64,000 nt of DNA from CBDAUN01 sp965214615 (lineage in GTDB: Bacteria; Pseudomonadota; Gammaproteobacteria; Arenicellales; JAJDZL01), in the NCBI GenBank assembly GCA_965214615.1, contig OZ243952.1:3100001-3164000 (forward strand). The letters are read 5' to 3'. Shown one piece after another: positions 61,873 to 64,000 of this stretch (the stretch's first letter is position 1; every line of letters begins with the position of its first letter). A model generated the notes under the pieces. The model saw only the letters and a list, made by a program, of their open reading frames with translations. It did not search any database and was not told the origin of the DNA. The translations under genes were made by a program, and so were the position numbers.

Positions 61873-62898
61873 TCACCCGCCGTTTTTCAATTGGCTCAGC
61901 TCCTTCGAACTCAAGCCGGTCAAGCGCCGTATGTCCGCTTCGGACATGCCGTCGGACATAAGCTTTCTCGCCAGTTCGCATTTCGTTTTGTGCACGCCCT
62001 GCTCAATGCCCTGCTCAATGCCCTGCTCAATGCCTTGCTCGATGCCCTGCTCAAAGCCCTGCTCAATGCCTTGCTCAACGCCCTGCTCAAATCCCTTGGA
62101 TCTCCAATCCTCTGCCACGGTTGGAAAATGTTCCTTCACCCATGCTACCGTTACTTCACGCATTTCATTGTCCTCTGCGATAATCGGTTCCAGCGCCACT
62201 GCGACGCTTTCCATTGTAAATGATTGCCCGCCGTCGCTCAAATAATCGAACGTCTTTCTGTTAAACGTGCCGCGCTCGTCCTCGCTTATCGCTTTGGACT
62301 GCGCCGCAAGCTCGGCGAATAGCTGCGCATCGGCATCCCACACATCCGCCATCGCCTGAAGCGCCAACCGCTCCCTGGCCGGCAGACTGCGCACCTGAGC
62401 GCGCACCTTGGCATCGCGAAGCGATACGAACACCGAAACAAAGTCAATCAGATGACGGCCGAACACCGACAAGAACCCTTCAGGCAGCCTTTCATGCTGA
62501 AAACCGAAAAACGACTTCTCCCGACGCCACGGGCCCTTGCCGTGATACACCGTCACCGGCACAACCGCCTGGCAGCCTTTCGCATACAGCATCGCCATGT
62601 AGCCGAGCAACTGGCGCATGAGCGTCTTTTCGGCGCTGCTTTTGTGCTCGACCAGCAAGGTGATCGCCATTTTCTCGCCCGACTTGAGCCTGGCCGAAGC
62701 CACCAGGTCGGTATAGCCGGTAGCAAGACGGACCGCCTCGGGCAAGACGGCGGACTCGACAGACATCTGCCCAAGGTCCAGCTGTCCGAGCTGGTCCTCG
62801 TCCAATGCCACGCCCAGCAGTGCGGCAACAGACTCAGCGCTGCCGAACTGGCTGCGGAAATAATTGTCGTGACGGTCTGATAAGACTTGTTCATTCAT
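61873..62898 (-). CDS. Rpn/PD-(D/E)XK family putative nuclease-transposase
   Basis: This 341-aa protein of the Rpn (recombination-promoting nuclease)/transposase_31-like group starts at ATG 62898 (MNEQVLSDRHDNYFRSQFGS). The N-terminal half holds the nuclease fold. YTDLVASARLKSG and ITLLVEHKSSAEKTLMRQLL give the Asp and the Glu-x-Lys of PD-(D/E)XK enzymes. VPVTVYHGKGPWRRE and LSVFGRHLIDF are typical of the family. The C-terminus has eight EQG repeats encoded by a 12-bp minisatellite, followed by CELARKLMSDGMSEADIRRLTGLSSKELSQL, a helix-turn-helix-like segment. Copies of its 3' end lie just downstream. Confidence 0.88.
   Translation of the reverse strand: MNEQVLSDRHDNYFRSQFGSAESVAALLGVALDEDQLGQLDLGQMSVESAVLPEAVRLATGYTDLVASARLKSGEKMAITLLVEHKSSAEKTLMRQLLGYMAMLYAKGCQAVVPVTVYHGKGPWRREKSFFGFQHERLPEGFLSVFGRHLIDFVSVFVSLRDAKVRAQVRSLPARERLALQAMADVWDADAQLFAELAAQSKAISEDERGTFNRKTFDYLSDGGQSFTMESVAVALEPIIAEDNEMREVTVAWVKEHFPTVAEDWRSKGFEQGVEQGIEQGFEQGIEQGIEQGIEQGIEQGVHKTKCELARKLMSDGMSEADIRRLTGLSSKELSQLKNGG
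61994..62089 (-). repeat. 12-bp minisatellite, eight units, in the intact Rpn gene
   Basis: Eight uninterrupted 12-bp units (ATGCCCTGCTCA and close variants) encode eight EQG-x quartets, probably a helical spacer between the nuclease domain and the C-terminal motif. The length differs from the two fragment copies (five and one). Confidence 0.9.
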
Positions 62899-63496
62899 GC
62901 GGTCGTTTTCCTCGCTGTTCGCTGATTGATCATATGCGCCGCGCAGATGCCGGCGCGTGAACCTTTGTGCCGTACATTCGCCCTGAGACAGGATCCGACG
63001 CGGCATGACCGTCCGGCAATCCGCCAGTCCCATTGCTCAAGGGAGATCCTGGAACCGGGATCGCATCTGCCCGCCGCTCCCGAAAGCATCGGGGCGGCAA
63101 GAATGAGCAGTGCCGAAAGAATCCAAGTCCGTCCTGGACGATTGTCGCTTGCCGAAACGATTGCGAACCGGCAGCGGCGAAGTTCCCATTGTGTCACATG
63201 CCGGATGCGAATGCAAGGGAAAAATGGCTCTTATCCGCCATATATTGACGTGTTAGACTTTTTTAGCAAAAAAGAGGCTTTTCATGGCAGTTCTGTGCAA
63301 ATCGGCAATTGCGAAACGCCTTGTACGCCAATGCCTATTGCAGCGCAAAGCGGTCAGAGAGTTCAATGTTTTGACGCAGCAGACAATTTGAGCGAACGGC
63401 GCTGCAATCGCTGCTCGACGCCGGGACCCGCTGCTTGCAGTCGACAAAACGACTAACCGACTTGTCATGTTGCGCAACGGCATCAGTTCTTGTAAA
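62899..63496. other. Intergenic region between the Rpn gene and the cobalamin riboswitch
   Basis: This region of roughly 600 bp holds the divergent promoters of the Rpn gene and the riboswitch transcript. An AT hairpin, CTTTTTTAGCAAAAAAG, lies at 63258-63274. A 100-codon minus-strand frame (62895-63197) with a hydrophobic stretch (WILSALLILAAPMLSGAAG) overlaps the Rpn ATG, but its remainder is Arg/Cys-rich and unconvincing. No other gene was recognised. Confidence 0.45.
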
Positions 63497-63655
63497 CTTC
63501 CCTTCAGCGACGGCTATGGAACGAGGTCGGCATTTTCGCGAAGCCTCGGCTGCCCCCGCAACTGTATGCGGTAAGCAATTGCTCGATATGCCACTGGGTA
63601 ACTGGGAAGGCCGAGCACAAGCATAGACCCGCAAGCCAGGAAACCTGCCATCGCA
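63497..63655 (+). ncRNA. Cobalamin riboswitch (B12 element)
   Basis: The conserved core is visible: GCTGCCCCCGCAACTGTA at 63549-63566, GCCACTG at 63590-63596, CTGGGAAGG just after, and the B12 box AAGCCAGGAAACCTGCC at 63633-63649. The 5' part (63500-63548) contains the GAGGTCGGC...AAGCCTC stem. Adenosylcobalamin binding would normally switch off the downstream gene on the plus strand. The exact 5' end is approximate. Confidence 0.95.
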
Positions 63656-63661
63656 AGCGTT

Positions 63662-63709
63662 ACCCCACCGAGGAACGGGGTGTTCCTGCGGAGGCGGACC
63701 CCCGTCTGC
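63662..63709 (+). promoter_or_regulatory. Possible riboswitch expression-platform hairpins
   Basis: Just after the B12 box, ACCCC (63662-63666) can pair with GGGGT (63677-63681), and GCGGAC (63694-63699) with GTCTGC (63704-63709). There is no T-run, so control of translation or a long-range structure is more likely than simple attenuation. The reading is tentative. Confidence 0.35.
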
Positions 63710-63947
63710 GGTGACGTGCCAATTCGTGCAATCGAAACAGGCTTCGCATGATGGGCAACAGACCCCGCACCAAGCCGATACCGTGCTCGGCGCATCATAT
63801 TGAAATTAAGGGAAATGCCAGCAGGCGCATGACTATCGAGTCAGGCTGCGCATGGCCGCGCCGGCTCGACAGCCCGGAACCGCACCGTTGTACTGACAAT
63901 CGTGGTGCGCATATGCATTGCACCGCCAATTCGCTGTCAAGGACTCT

Positions 63948-64000
63948 ATGGCAATGATGCGACTTCAGCCAAGCCTGGTTCTTTCCATCGCCGGCTCGCT
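63948..64000 (+). CDS. Start of a cobalamin-riboswitch-controlled gene, probably exported; cut by window end
   Basis: ATG 63948 follows AAGGACTCT and opens a frame running off the window: MAMMRLQPSLVLSIAGS. Other ATGs at 63954 and 63957 are in frame. The hydrophobic start suggests a signal peptide. Behind a B12 riboswitch this would fit a BtuB-type TonB receptor, but only 17 residues are visible, so identity is a guess. Confidence 0.5.
   Translation, partial: MAMMRLQPSLVLSIAGS

Noticed and set aside
61509..62089. Regular short repeats suggestive of a CRISPR array
   Set aside because: The units are 12 bp without spacers, lie in a coding frame and encode EQG quartets; no cas genes are nearby.
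62895..63197. 100-codon minus-strand frame overlapping the Rpn start with a hydrophobic stretch
   Set aside because: The GTG start has no ribosome site, the remainder is Arg/Cys-rich and no family is recognised. Overlap of TGA with the ATG may be chance.
63748..63957. 69-codon frame in the riboswitch leader
   Set aside because: It lacks a ribosome site and protein-like composition, and ends over the better start at 63948-63957. I prefer the frame with AAGGA and a hydrophobic N-terminus.
1..64000. tRNA or rRNA genes and insertion sequences
   Set aside because: Intergenic regions were scanned by eye for T-loop and rRNA words and for transposase frames; none was convincing. A covariance-model scan could still find a missed small RNA.

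Overview
The window is a GC-rich, densely coded chromosomal segment from a proteobacterium. No tRNA, rRNA, IS transposase or CRISPR array was found by eye. Several gene orders match those I know from Gammaproteobacteria: ubiE-ubiJ-ubiB, dapF-xerC, and dsbD-tlpA-aroQ-accB-accC-prmA. Directly after prmA, however, lies a 5-aminolevulinate synthase (C4/Shemin haem pathway), an enzyme typical of Alphaproteobacteria. I therefore read the organism as an atypical, possibly deep-branching gammaproteobacterium. Class assignment from one contig by eye is an inference.

Layout. 1-3.7 kb: the 3' part of an extradiol (homoprotocatechuate-type) dioxygenase followed by a complete tripartite tricarboxylate transporter (tctC-tctB-tctA). 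4.1-6.4 kb: a Cu+ exporting P-type ATPase. 6.4-11.5 kb, minus strand: adk, hemB, a DUF971 protein, ubiE, ubiJ and ubiB (haem and ubiquinone). 11.9-17.2 kb: a very large exported Calx-beta/FN3 protein ending in an autotransporter-like beta-barrel. 18-21.3 kb: a pyrophosphate-type phosphofructokinase converging on a membrane pyrophosphatase, which suggests PPi-linked energy metabolism. 21.6-28.2 kb: a giant NAD-glutamate dehydrogenase, xerC and dapF. 28.2-35.3 kb: a small membrane protein, cysQ, zapE, choline sulfatase with an MFS carrier, a conserved hypothetical, and an exported nucleosidase. 35.4-41 kb: a Fur-type ferric iron ABC system split over both strands (fbpA-fbpB minus, fbpC plus, an SDR gene between). 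41-49.7 kb: a Rieske oxygenase, pyroglutamyl peptidase, hemA (ALAS), prmA, accC, accB, aroQ, tlpA and dsbD. 50-54.8 kb: a small catabolic-looking cluster with a DddP-like M24 protein, a Rieske oxygenase, a D-2-hydroxyacid dehydrogenase and an alpha/beta hydrolase. 54.8-60.7 kb: fxsA, an aldo/keto reductase, a secreted YHS protein, an aminotransferase, a desaturase and cobQ. 60.9-62.9 kb: a tandem array built from the C-terminus of an Rpn/PD-(D/E)XK gene. 63.5-64 kb: a clear cobalamin riboswitch ahead of a gene cut by the window end.

The most unusual items are the Rpn-tail array with expanding 12-bp repeats, the DddP-like protein that keeps all metal ligands but lacks the Asp reported as catalytic, ALAS in a gammaproteobacterial neighbourhood, the paired PPi-dependent enzymes, and the giant adhesin-like autotransporter with an undescribed linker module.
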